DNA from: Nitrospirales bacterium
GTDB lineage: Bacteria; Nitrospirota; Nitrospiria; Nitrospirales; UBA8639
Reading direction: 5' to 3'
Length of the DNA stretch: 64,000 bases
NCBI GenBank assembly: GCA_020027205.1
Contig: JAHRAQ010000024.1
Coordinates: 1 to 64,000 of the forward strand
Part shown: piece after piece, positions 54,977 to 64,000 of the stretch
Layout: each line of letters starts with the position of its first letter
Position numbering within the stretch: the stretch's first letter is position 1
Translations under genes and position numbers: made by a program
The notes under the pieces: generated by a model
Told to the model about the DNA's origin: nothing
What the model saw: the letters and a program-made list of their open reading frames with translations, nothing else
Database searches by the model: none

Positions 54977-56400
54977 CGTTTGAAACCGTCATCGGCGTGG
55001 AGGTTCACGCGCAACTCCGCACGGCCTCGAAAATGTTTTGCGGCTGCGCGACGGCGTTCGGGTTGCCCGCCAACACGCAAACCTGCCCCGTGTGCCTGGG
55101 ATTGCCGGGCGCGTTGCCGGTGATCAACGCGCGCGCGGTGGCCATGGCGGTGCGGACGGGACTGGCGTTGCGGTGCGACGTGCGGCCGGTCACGCAATTT
55201 GCCCGGAAGAATTATTTTTATCCCGATTTGCCCAAAGGGTACCAGATCTCCCAATACGATCTGCCCGTGTGCGAACACGGACGGATGGATCTCACGGTGA
55301 ACGGGGCCGCCAAAACGGTGAGTATCCGCCGCGCGCACCTGGAAGAAGACGCGGGGAAGGTCATGCATGAGAGCGACGGTGGCGGCAGCGTCGTGGATCT
55401 CAACCGGGCGGGCACCCCGTTGCTGGAAATTGTGACCGGGCCGGACCTGCGCACGGCCGAGGAAGTGGTCGCGTACCTGAAGGCCCTGCGCGACGTGTTG
55501 ATGTATCTGGACGTCTGCGACGGCAACATGGAGCAGGGCAGCCTGCGATGCGAACCCAACCTGTCGTTGAGACCCGAAGGCTCGAACACGTTCGGCACCA
55601 AAGTGGAACTCAAAAACATCAATTCGTTCAAATTTGTCAAAGACGCCGTGACGTATGAAATCGAGCGTCAGACCCGCGTCCTGGCCGAAGGCGGGACCGT
55701 GCAGCAGGAAACGCGCCTGTGGGACAGCGCGGACGGCCGCACCGTGGTCATGCGGCGCAAGGAGGACGCGCATGATTACCGGTATTTCCCCGACCCTGAT
55801 CTCGTCCCGTTGTCGATTTCCGAAGGTTGGATTGAAGAGTTGCGAGCCACCATTCGGGAATTGCCGGACGACCGGCGCCGGCGCTTCATGCGCGACTACG
55901 GCCTGCCGGCCGCCGACGCCGGCGTGCTGACCGGCTCCCGCGCCCTGGCCGATTACTTTGAACATTGCGTCGCCCTGTTTGCGGAGCCGGCCATGATCAG
56001 TCACTTTCTGCTTGGCCCGTTCCTGCGCGAACTGAATCAGTCGGGCGTGACCGTGGACTCGTCTCCCGTGCCGCCGGAACGGCTGGTGGAATTGCTGAAA
56101 CTGGCGCACGACGGCACCATCAGCCTGAACGCGGCCAGGGAATTGTTCCCGGAATTTTACGCCACGACCACGTCGGCGGCGCAACTCGTGGAGGAGAAAG
56201 GGCTGCGGCAGTTGTCCGATGACGGGGCGCTGCGCGAGTTGGTCACCGACGTCATCGAGGCGCATGCCGCCCAGGTGGCGCAATACCGGGGGGGGAAGGA
56301 AGGCGTGCTGGGCTTTCTGGTGGGCCAGGCCATGAAACGGTCCGGGGGCAAGGCCAATCCGCAGAAAGTCCATGCCTTGTTCAAGACGCTGCTGTCATGA
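54973..56400 (+). CDS. gatB: Asp-tRNA(Asn)/Glu-tRNA(Gln) amidotransferase subunit B
   Basis: The full 475-residue GatB has a GTG start. It carries the phosphorylation-site motifs [43 protein letters not shown] and the C-terminal helical tail domain. It phosphorylates Glu-tRNA(Gln) or Asp-tRNA(Asn) before amidation. It is separated from gatC-gatA by the island and two small genes, which may have split an original operon. Confidence 0.95.
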   Translation: MTFETVIGVEVHAQLRTASKMFCGCATAFGLPANTQTCPVCLGLPGALPVINARAVAMAVRTGLALRCDVRPVTQFARKNYFYPDLPKGYQISQYDLPVCEHGRMDLTVNGAAKTVSIRRAHLEEDAGKVMHESDGGGSVVDLNRAGTPLLEIVTGPDLRTAEEVVAYLKALRDVLMYLDVCDGNMEQGSLRCEPNLSLRPEGSNTFGTKVELKNINSFKFVKDAVTYEIERQTRVLAEGGTVQQETRLWDSADGRTVVMRRKEDAHDYRYFPDPDLVPLSISEGWIEELRATIRELPDDRRRRFMRDYGLPAADAGVLTGSRALADYFEHCVALFAEPAMISHFLLGPFLRELNQSGVTVDSSPVPPERLVELLKLAHDGTISLNAARELFPEFYATTTSAAQLVEEKGLRQLSDDGALRELVTDVIEAHAAQVAQYRGGKEGVLGFLVGQAMKRSGGKANPQKVHALFKTLLS

Positions 56401-58163
<1,763 letters not shown>

Positions 58164-58253
58164 ACGGTGCGCGCGCCGTCGCTGTGCGCGTTCCCGCCCG
58201 CCTCGTTCCCTCTTCGCGCCGCGCCGTGCCCGCCCGGCCCCGGCAGGTGACGC

Positions 58254-59141
58254 ATGAAATTCGGCACCGTGGCGATTCTGGGGTGTCCCAACGTGGGCAA
58301 GTCTACGCTGGTGAACACGCTGGTCCATCACAAAATTTCCATTGTCTCCGACACGCCGCAGACGACGCGCGCCAGGATTCTGGGCGTGGCGCATTGTCCG
58401 CAGGGCCAGTTGGCCGTGCTGGACACGCCGGGACTGCGCGCGCATCCTCACCGGCTCAAAAAACGCATGGCGCGGGCGGCGTGGAGCGCCGTTGACGACG
58501 CCGACCTCCTGGCGGTCATGGTGGACGGCAGCCGCCGGCCCGGCACGGGCGACCGGTTTGTGGCGGAGCGGGTGTTCTCCGCGCCCCGGCGGCGCGACGG
58601 CGTGCCCGTGTTTTTGCTGGTGAACAAAATTGACGCGGTGAATCGACTGAAACTGCTGCCGGTGCTGGACGCCTATCAGGCCCTGGCGCCCTGGACGGAG
58701 ATTGTGCCCCTGTCGGCCCGCACCGGGCGCAACGTGGACCGCATGACCGCGTTGATGTTTGATCGCATGACCGAAGGGGACGCGGCGTTTGACGACGACT
58801 TTGTCACGGATCAGTCATGGCGCCGGTTGGCGGCGGAGACCATTCGGGAAAAAGTCATCGACGCGACCACGGCGGAACTGCCCCATGCCGTCGCCGTGCA
58901 GGTGGAGGAGTTTCTGGAGGAGGGGCGCCTGACCAGGGTGGCCGCGTCCATTTTCGTCGAGCGGCCCGGGCAGAAGGCGATTGTGATCGGCAGGGCCGGC
59001 GCGCGCCTGCGGGCCATCGGCGCCGCCGCGCGGCGGGAGTTGTCGCGCGAGTTGGAACGAAAAGTGTTTCTGCGGTTGCACGTGAAAGTGAAAGAGGCCT
59101 GGTGCGAGGATGACCGTCTTCTGGCGGAGTTGGGATATTAG
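58254..59141 (+). CDS. era: GTPase Era
   Basis: The 295-residue protein has G1 GCPNVGKSTL, G2 region TPQTTRARILG, G3 DTPGL and G4 NKID, then a C-terminal KH domain with FVERPGQKAIVIGRAGARLRAIG. Era helps mature the 30S subunit by binding the 3' end of 16S rRNA. Confidence 0.95.
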   Translation: MKFGTVAILGCPNVGKSTLVNTLVHHKISIVSDTPQTTRARILGVAHCPQGQLAVLDTPGLRAHPHRLKKRMARAAWSAVDDADLLAVMVDGSRRPGTGDRFVAERVFSAPRRRDGVPVFLLVNKIDAVNRLKLLPVLDAYQALAPWTEIVPLSARTGRNVDRMTALMFDRMTEGDAAFDDDFVTDQSWRRLAAETIREKVIDATTAELPHAVAVQVEEFLEEGRLTRVAASIFVERPGQKAIVIGRAGARLRAIGAAARRELSRELERKVFLRLHVKVKEAWCEDDRLLAELGY

Positions 59142-59234
59142 CCGGCGGCGCTGCCCGGCCCGGCGGCGCCGGACGACGCGGCATCGCGCGCCGGTCTGAA
59201 TCATCCGTTGCCTGATGCGTGGAAGAAGGGAACC

Positions 59235-60647
59235 ATGTCCGACCCACCGGCCCCGCCACAGTCAGCGCCGCCCCCCTCGGCGCCGTCGCACGAGAGCGCG
59301 CTGAACATGGTGCGGCTGTCGGTGCGCCGGCTTCTGCGGCGGGGCGCCATTGCCAATCTGAAAAATCTGGTCGTGCGCCTGCATCCCGCGGACATTGCCC
59401 GTGTGATGATGTCTCTGGACACGCCGCCGGAACGGCGGACGGTGTTTGAACTGGTCGGGGACGCGGCGGCGCAGGGGCGGGTCGTGAGCGAGTTGGGGGA
59501 CGACGTGATGCTGGAAGTGCTGGAGGAACGCCCCGCCGACGATCTTGCCGCGATGCTGCGAACGGTGCCGGCGGATGACGCCGCCTATATTCTGGGCGTC
59601 CTGCCCGGCGACGCGGCGCAGGCGGTGTTGCCGTTGCTGCGGGCCGAAGAGTCCCGTGAAGTGGCGCATCTGATGGGCTATCCCAAGGGCACGGCCGGCC
59701 GGATGATGACCACGGAGTTTCTGGCGGTGCCCGAAACCGTCACGGCCCAGGAGGCGATTCAACGTCTTCAGCGGGCCACCAAGGCCGAGACGGTGTTTTA
59801 CGTCTACGCCATGGATCGCGAAGGCCGGCTCGCTGGCGTGATTTCGTTGCGCGAGTTGCTGGCGGCGGCGCCGACCACGCCGCTCGACCGCCTTCTTCTG
59901 CGGGACGTGATGGCGGTGAGCGTGGAGACGGATCAAAAAGAGGTGGCCGGCCAGGTGGCGCGTTATAATCTGCTGGCCATTCCGGTGGTGGACGCCGACC
60001 GGCGGCTGATGGGGATTGTGACCGTTGACGACGTGGTGGACGTGATTCGGGACGAGGACACCAGGGCCATGCTCGCGATGGCCGGGGCCGCCGAAGAGGA
60101 CGCCCGGTTGTCCGCGTCCAGCATGCACGCGGCCGGTCTGCGGTTCCCCTGGCTGTTGACCAATCTGGCCGGCAGTCTGGTGTCGGGCGGCATTCTGTGG
60201 TGGTTTCGATTCACGATTCAGGAGGTCGTGGCCATTGTGGCGTTTATTCCCGTGATCGCGGCCATGGGCGGGAACCTGGGATTGCAATCGTCCACGTTGA
60301 TCATTCGCGGGCTGGCCACGGGGCGCATCGAGTCCGGGCATCTTTGGAAAGTGGTGTTTCGGGAATTGCGCATCGGCTCGCTCCTGGGCGTCGTGTGCGG
60401 CGGCCTGCTTTTTCTGGCGGGATGGTGGTGGCAGCGCAACGGCTTTCTGGGGCTGGTCGTGGGCGGCGCCCTGTTGATCACGTTTGTCCTGTCGTCGAGT
60501 CTCGCCACCGCGACGCCTTTTCTGTTCAAAAAATTGCGGATCGATCCGGCCGTGGCCGCGGGGCCGTTTATCACCACGGCCATGGATATTCTGGGCGTCA
60601 GCATTTACCTTGGGTTTGCCACGCTGATGCTGGAGTCCCTGCGATAA
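59235..60647 (+). CDS. mgtE: MgtE-type magnesium channel
   Basis: The 470-residue protein has an N-terminal helical N domain (RLHPADIARVMMSLD), two CBS domains with GYPKGTAGRMMTTEF-like ends, and a C-terminal five-helix pore with PVIAAMGGNLGLQSSTLIIRGLATG. It is a Mg2+-gated importer. ATG 59235 follows an AAGAAGGG motif; the longer TTG-start form adds only nine residues. Confidence 0.93.
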   Translation: MSDPPAPPQSAPPPSAPSHESALNMVRLSVRRLLRRGAIANLKNLVVRLHPADIARVMMSLDTPPERRTVFELVGDAAAQGRVVSELGDDVMLEVLEERPADDLAAMLRTVPADDAAYILGVLPGDAAQAVLPLLRAEESREVAHLMGYPKGTAGRMMTTEFLAVPETVTAQEAIQRLQRATKAETVFYVYAMDREGRLAGVISLRELLAAAPTTPLDRLLLRDVMAVSVETDQKEVAGQVARYNLLAIPVVDADRRLMGIVTVDDVVDVIRDEDTRAMLAMAGAAEEDARLSASSMHAAGLRFPWLLTNLAGSLVSGGILWWFRFTIQEVVAIVAFIPVIAAMGGNLGLQSSTLIIRGLATGRIESGHLWKVVFRELRIGSLLGVVCGGLLFLAGWWWQRNGFLGLVVGGALLITFVLSSSLATATPFLFKKLRIDPAVAAGPFITTAMDILGVSIYLGFATLMLESLR

Positions 60648-60673
60648 CCGGGCTTCCCCCGACGGAACGCGAC

Positions 60674-61423
60674 ATGGCGCTTGTGACGACCAGGGCGATT
60701 GTGCTCAAGAGCATACGGTGGGGCGAAGCCGACCGCATTCTCACGTTTTTTTCCCTTCGGCTGGGCAAGGTGCGCGGAATTGCGCGCGGCGCGCGGCGGA
60801 TGAAAAGCCGGTTCGGCGGCATGCTCGAACCGTTTTCCTCCGTCAACCTGACGCTCTTTGAAAAACGCCGCGACGGGCTGGCGTCGGTGAGTCACGCCGA
60901 TATTCTCGAACCGTTTTTTGCCGTGAGAGAATGTCTGGACCGCATCTCGGCGGCGTCCCGCATGGTGGCCCTGGTGGAAGGCGTGACGGCGGACCGGGAC
61001 CCCGGCCCGCCGATTTTTCATGTGCTTTTGGATGGATTGCGGTCGCTGGTGCGGACGGATGATCCGGGATTGCTCACGCTGATATTTCAGATGCGCGTGC
61101 TGGGGCAATCGGGGTTTCGCCCGCAGTTGGATCACTGCGTGACCTGCGAGCGCGACGTGGGGCGGACGTGCATGTTTTCCCCGGCCGCCGGCGGGCTGTT
61201 GTGTGCCGCCTGCGACCGGCGTTGCCGGGACGACGGGGTGCCGATGTCGCCCGGTAGCGTGGCGTTTCTTCGGCGGGCCAGGCGGATGCCTTTTGCCGTC
61301 TCGATGCGATTGAAGGCCGCGGGCCGGGTGCGGCACGAGTTGGAAGAGATGATCGATACCTACGCGAGAACCGTGGTGGGCAAACGCCTGCCGGAAAGAA
61401 ATTTGCTGGCGGTCGAACCGTGA
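60674..61423 (+). CDS. recO: DNA repair protein RecO
   Basis: The 249-residue protein starts with the OB fold (TTRAIVLKSIRWGEADRILTFFS) and has the zinc cysteines in CVTCERD and LLCAACDRRC. RecO works with RecR to load RecA on gapped DNA. The longer open frame from 60197 is only a shadow of mgtE. Confidence 0.92.
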   Translation: MALVTTRAIVLKSIRWGEADRILTFFSLRLGKVRGIARGARRMKSRFGGMLEPFSSVNLTLFEKRRDGLASVSHADILEPFFAVRECLDRISAASRMVALVEGVTADRDPGPPIFHVLLDGLRSLVRTDDPGLLTLIFQMRVLGQSGFRPQLDHCVTCERDVGRTCMFSPAAGGLLCAACDRRCRDDGVPMSPGSVAFLRRARRMPFAVSMRLKAAGRVRHELEEMIDTYARTVVGKRLPERNLLAVEP

Positions 61424-61493
61424 CCGGCGTTCGATGGGCCGGCGGCGCGCGTGTGACGCCGGCGGGCGCGCGTCACGACAACGGCGGTGACCT

Positions 61494-61859
61494 ATGAGCG
61501 CGGACACTCTGCATCCGACGGACATGAAGTGGCTGGAGAAGGGCGTGTTCGGCATCGAGTGGAGCGACGGCCATCACGGCGTCTATCCGGTGCGCCATCT
61601 TCGCCTGCACTGTCCCTGCGCGGCCTGCACGGATGAATGGACCGGCGAGCGCAAACTGCAACCCGACGACGTGCCCCTGTTGATCATGCTGACCGACATT
61701 GAGCCGGTGGGCCATTATGGCTTCCGCCTCCGCTGGAGCGACGGGCACGACACCGGCCTCTACGCCTTCACCAAACTTCGCCGGATGTGTCAATGCGAAG
61801 TGTGTCAACCGAATCGTGAAACAACACCGAAGAAGCCGGCGTCGCGGCGGTTGTTGTGA
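61494..61859 (+). CDS. DUF971-domain protein
   Basis: The 121-residue protein has the DUF971 pattern: WSDGHHGVYPVRHLRLHCPCAACTDEWTGER and the paired GHYGFRLRWSDGHDTGLYAF. The same domain occurs fused to Fe-S carriers and at the N-terminus of gamma-butyrobetaine hydroxylase. CPCAAC and CQCEVC cysteines suggest metal binding. Confidence 0.85.
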   Translation: MSADTLHPTDMKWLEKGVFGIEWSDGHHGVYPVRHLRLHCPCAACTDEWTGERKLQPDDVPLLIMLTDIEPVGHYGFRLRWSDGHDTGLYAFTKLRRMCQCEVCQPNRETTPKKPASRRLL

Positions 61860-61880
61860 CGCGGGGTGTGGGCGGGAGTT

Positions 61881-61909
61881 TTGACAATGGCGGGCATGGC
61901 GTTTAGCAT
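61881..61909 (+). promoter_or_regulatory. Promoter of the small membrane-protein pair, probably leaderless
   Basis: A perfect TTGACA (61881-61886) and TAGCAT (61904-61909) are separated by 17 bases. The ATG at 61917 is seven bases beyond the -10, so transcription likely begins at or next to the start codon. Confidence 0.5.
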
Positions 61910-61916
61910 CTGACGT

Positions 61917-62147
61917 ATGTCCGGCGTGGATCGTTTGAAAGAAGAATTAAGTTGGCTGCGGCTGACTTTTGGGATCGTGCTCGTCATTGACGCATCCATG
62001 ATTGCGTGGCTGTTTCAGCACTACGAAGGTTCCACTGTTGTTGTGAGGGTTGCCGTGGGGTCAGCCATTGCGTTTGTCACGGGCGTGGGGGCATGGTTGA
62101 ATCTGGTGGCCATGAAACGGTTCAAAAAGCTGGGGGTGGAACGATGA
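61917..62147 (+). CDS. Small two-helix membrane protein
   Basis: The 76-residue protein has two hydrophobic helices separated by a short polar loop, and a basic C-terminus KRFKKLGVER. The family is not recognised. It is coupled by ATGA to the next gene. Confidence 0.55.
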   Translation: MSGVDRLKEELSWLRLTFGIVLVIDASMIAWLFQHYEGSTVVVRVAVGSAIAFVTGVGAWLNLVAMKRFKKLGVER

Positions 62148-62257
62148 ACTGGAATGAACTCTTTCTCATTATACCGCTATTTATTGCGCTGGGAGGTCTT
62201 TGGTTCGGCATCTGGATAATCACCAAGGACGACAAGGAGCGGTTCGGCCCCAAGTGA
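62144..62257 (+). CDS. Tiny single-helix membrane protein
   Basis: The 37-residue product MNWNELFLIIPLFIALGGLW... has one transmembrane helix and a charged C-terminus, DDKERFGPK. It starts within the stop of the upstream gene. The pair may be a membrane complex. No function can be assigned, and the call rests on coupling and on the clean hydrophobic design. Confidence 0.5.
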   Translation: MNWNELFLIIPLFIALGGLWFGIWIITKDDKERFGPK

Positions 62258-62288
62258 TCACGCGCCGTGTCTCGCCGCCGCGCGTCTG

Positions 62289-63446
62289 TTACGACCGGCC
62301 GCCCAGCGTGTGTTCTTCGTAGCGGGAAAACAGGCGGTGGGTTTCGGGGTGGAGGGGCGGCGTGTGAGTCTGGCTGATGTCGCGGGTGCGGAACAGGGGC
62401 GCGAAGGCGCCGGAGGGATCAAGATAGGCCGCGCGGAGGGGCACGGAGCGATTGCGATGATGGATCAGATGACAGGGCGTGGAGCGAATGGACGTAATCC
62501 AGGCGGCGATGTCGTCGGGGTTGCCGATGGAGGCCGACAGCAGCAGGAGGCGCGCTTGCGCGGGACAAAAAATAATCGTTTCCTCCCACACCACGCCGCG
62601 TTCCGGGTCGGCGATAAACTGTGATTCGTCCAGAATCACCAGCCCCAGCGTGTCCAGCCGCATGTCAATTTCGCCGCCGCCGGCGTCGTACAGCAGGTTG
62701 CGCAGAATTTCGGTGGTCATAATCAGGATGGGCGCCTGCGGATTGTCGCGCCGGTCGCCCGTGAGAATGCCCACGTTCTCCGCGCCGAAGGTCTGCACGA
62801 ACTCGGTGAGTTTAGTGTTGGACAGCGCCTTCAGGGGCGACGTGTAGATGACGGTTTGCTCGGCGGCGATGGCGCGCCGCATGGCTTCCACCGCGACGTA
62901 GGTTTTCCCGCTGCCCGTGGGCACGCTCAAGATGACGTTGCCGGTCGCCAGACGGGCCACGGCCTCTTCCTGCCAGGGGTCGGGGACAAAGGGCCGCGGC
63001 GGCGGGACGCCGATGTCTTCCAGCATCGCCCCGATGCCAAGGGCCGGCGCGTCCGTGGCGGCGTGACGCGGCGGTGGCGCCGCCGGCGCGCGGGGTTCGT
63101 GCTCTCGTGGGTCATGCCGGCGCGGGCCATGTTCCCGGCGGCCACGTTCGCGGTGTCCGTGCTTCCGTTGTCCGTTCCGTTGTCCATGTTCGCGGTGCGC
63201 GGGTGTTCCTTCGGCGCGCGGCGGCGGGGCATTGGACGAAGGCGGCGGGAGCGACGCCGCTTCCGTCTCCAGCGACGCCAGTTCGGTTTCCATGTGCGCG
63301 CGCCGATCGGGCGGCAGGGCCAGCAACTCGTGAATCAGCCGGCTCTTTCCCATGCCAAAATGCCGGGACGCCCGTCCTTTGGCCAGGCGGCGCAGCAAGC
63401 GGCCCGGCAGGGCGGCCAGGCGTGTTTCCAGTTCGTCGTTCGTCAT
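62289..63446 (-). CDS. Ski2-like helicase, N-terminal ATPase half only
   Basis: The 385-residue protein has a helical N-terminal segment, a long His/Arg/Pro-rich linker (about 70-125) and the first RecA-like domain: motif I SVPTGSGKTYVA, motif II LDESQ, motif III SASIG. It ends soon after, with no motifs IV-VI. The upstream same-strand gene ends with a DSHCT-like domain, so the two look like the parts of one Ski2-type helicase encoded separately and in swapped order. Confidence 0.75.
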   Translation of the reverse strand: MTNDELETRLAALPGRLLRRLAKGRASRHFGMGKSRLIHELLALPPDRRAHMETELASLETEAASLPPPSSNAPPPRAEGTPAHREHGQRNGQRKHGHRERGRREHGPRRHDPREHEPRAPAAPPPRHAATDAPALGIGAMLEDIGVPPPRPFVPDPWQEEAVARLATGNVILSVPTGSGKTYVAVEAMRRAIAAEQTVIYTSPLKALSNTKLTEFVQTFGAENVGILTGDRRDNPQAPILIMTTEILRNLLYDAGGGEIDMRLDTLGLVILDESQFIADPERGVVWEETIIFCPAQARLLLLSASIGNPDDIAAWITSIRSTPCHLIHHRNRSVPLRAAYLDPSGAFAPLFRTRDISQTHTPPLHPETHRLFSRYEEHTLGGRS

Positions 63447-63495
63447 GTGTCGCCGTCGTGTCGGTTCGTCCCGGACGGATGGGTCGCCGCGCGCG

Positions 63496-64000
63496 TCACG
63501 GCAATTCCTGCAAGACGTCCCGCCTCATGTTATCCATGGCCTGCCCCGCGACGCGGGCCAGGTCCGGATGGGTGCCCCGCAGCGCGTGAAGTTGCGAAAG
63601 ATATTCCAGCGACCGGGCCAGGAGCCGGTACACGTCGCCTTCCGCCATGGCGGTGGAGCGAATGAGATCCTTCCAGGGCAACGCGGGGTCGGCGATCCAC
63701 AACGCCGCCACCGTGGCGACGTCCAGCCGCAGCAACGGCGGCTCTTCGTACGCCGACAGGGTATGGGCCACCTTCCGCACCTGGCCGAGCATCGAGGCGA
63801 GGGGCGCGTTGCGGCGGGAAAACGCCACCGGACGGTCATCGTCATGCGCGATGCCGGCCATCACGCCCGTCAGGATCGACGGCTCGATCCCGTCAAACGC
63901 GCCCATGCGGATGAGTTCCGTGATCAGCAGCGAATGGTTGATGCGAATCAGCCTCGCCCATTCGCCGTCGTCGGTGAGTTTGCACGCGGGCGTCAGGTAA
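63496..64000 (-). CDS. Helicase C-terminal part with DSHCT-like domain, 5' end outside window
   Basis: The frame is open to the window edge. The visible 167 residues (beginning LTPACKLTDDGEWARLIRINH) match the helical C-terminal DSHCT-like domain of Ski2/Mtr4-type helicases, with LLRLDVATVAALW. The second RecA domain would be encoded beyond base 64000. It is 49 bases upstream of the N-terminal half gene on the same strand. Confidence 0.65.
   Translation of the reverse strand, partial: YLTPACKLTDDGEWARLIRINHSLLITELIRMGAFDGIEPSILTGVMAGIAHDDDRPVAFSRRNAPLASMLGQVRKVAHTLSAYEEPPLLRLDVATVAALWIADPALPWKDLIRSTAMAEGDVYRLLARSLEYLSQLHALRGTHPDLARVAGQAMDNMRRDVLQELP

Noticed and set aside
60197..60673. Long N-terminal extension of the recO frame
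   Set aside because: It overlaps mgtE in another frame; the OB fold begins at ATG 60674.

Overview
This is a high-GC Gram-negative chromosome segment. An autotransporter-type barrel, MlaA/MlaC, a second outer-membrane barrel and TatA all point to two membranes. The gene set suggests a respiratory organism with periplasmic redox chemistry: a TorD-family molybdoenzyme chaperone, two ethylbenzene-dehydrogenase-gamma-like haem proteins and two pentahaem cytochromes c. Type II DMSO-reductase systems of this kind occur in nitrite oxidisers of Nitrospirota/Nitrospinota and in several proteobacteria. The phylum cannot be settled from this window, and no rRNA or tRNA gene was seen.

Layout. 1-2004: 3' part of a barrel protein. 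2.4-14.5 kb: mostly same-strand redox block (TorD chaperone, haem protein, radical SAM, membrane protein, TPR, TatA, NHL propeller, second haem protein, PDZ protein, two pentahaem cytochromes). The molybdenum catalytic subunit and Fe-S subunit are absent. 14.6-18.1 kb (minus): ilvD and a ttuB-ttuA tRNA-thiolation pair. 18.2-27 kb: pentose-phosphate genes, tkt and a fused tal-pgi on plus, gnd-zwf on minus. A hicBA toxin-antitoxin pair sits between zwf and a decayed copy of the zwf tail. 27.3-32.6 kb: amgK-murU-like cell-wall recycling, a GGDEF protein, and aguB-aguA putrescine synthesis. 32.6-42.4 kb: barrel protein, Cu P-type ATPase, HpnN-like exporter, MlaA, MlaC, TPR protein. 42.5-46.2 kb: aldo/keto reductase, PEP mutase fused to a nucleotidyltransferase, AlgH, YggX-like protein. 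46.5-57.8 kb: gatC-panD-gatA and gatB-eno, carrying two AT-richer insertions. 57.8-64 kb: divIC, era, mgtE, recO, small membrane proteins and two pieces of a Ski2-like helicase.

The most notable accessory content is the AT-rich three-gene operon at 50065-54109 between gatA and gatB. It encodes a protein with a C2H2 zinc finger, a coiled-coil protein, and a divergent Hsp70 with a cysteine-rich tail. I do not recognise it as a named system; it is a candidate defence or stress module. A second AT-rich insert (46550-47625) encodes a PLD-like protein and a tiny zinc-ribbon-like protein. Intergenic regions carry a palindromic repeat family built on TCATTCCCGAC/GTCGGGAATGA, and two copies of an unrelated repeat of about 105 bp.
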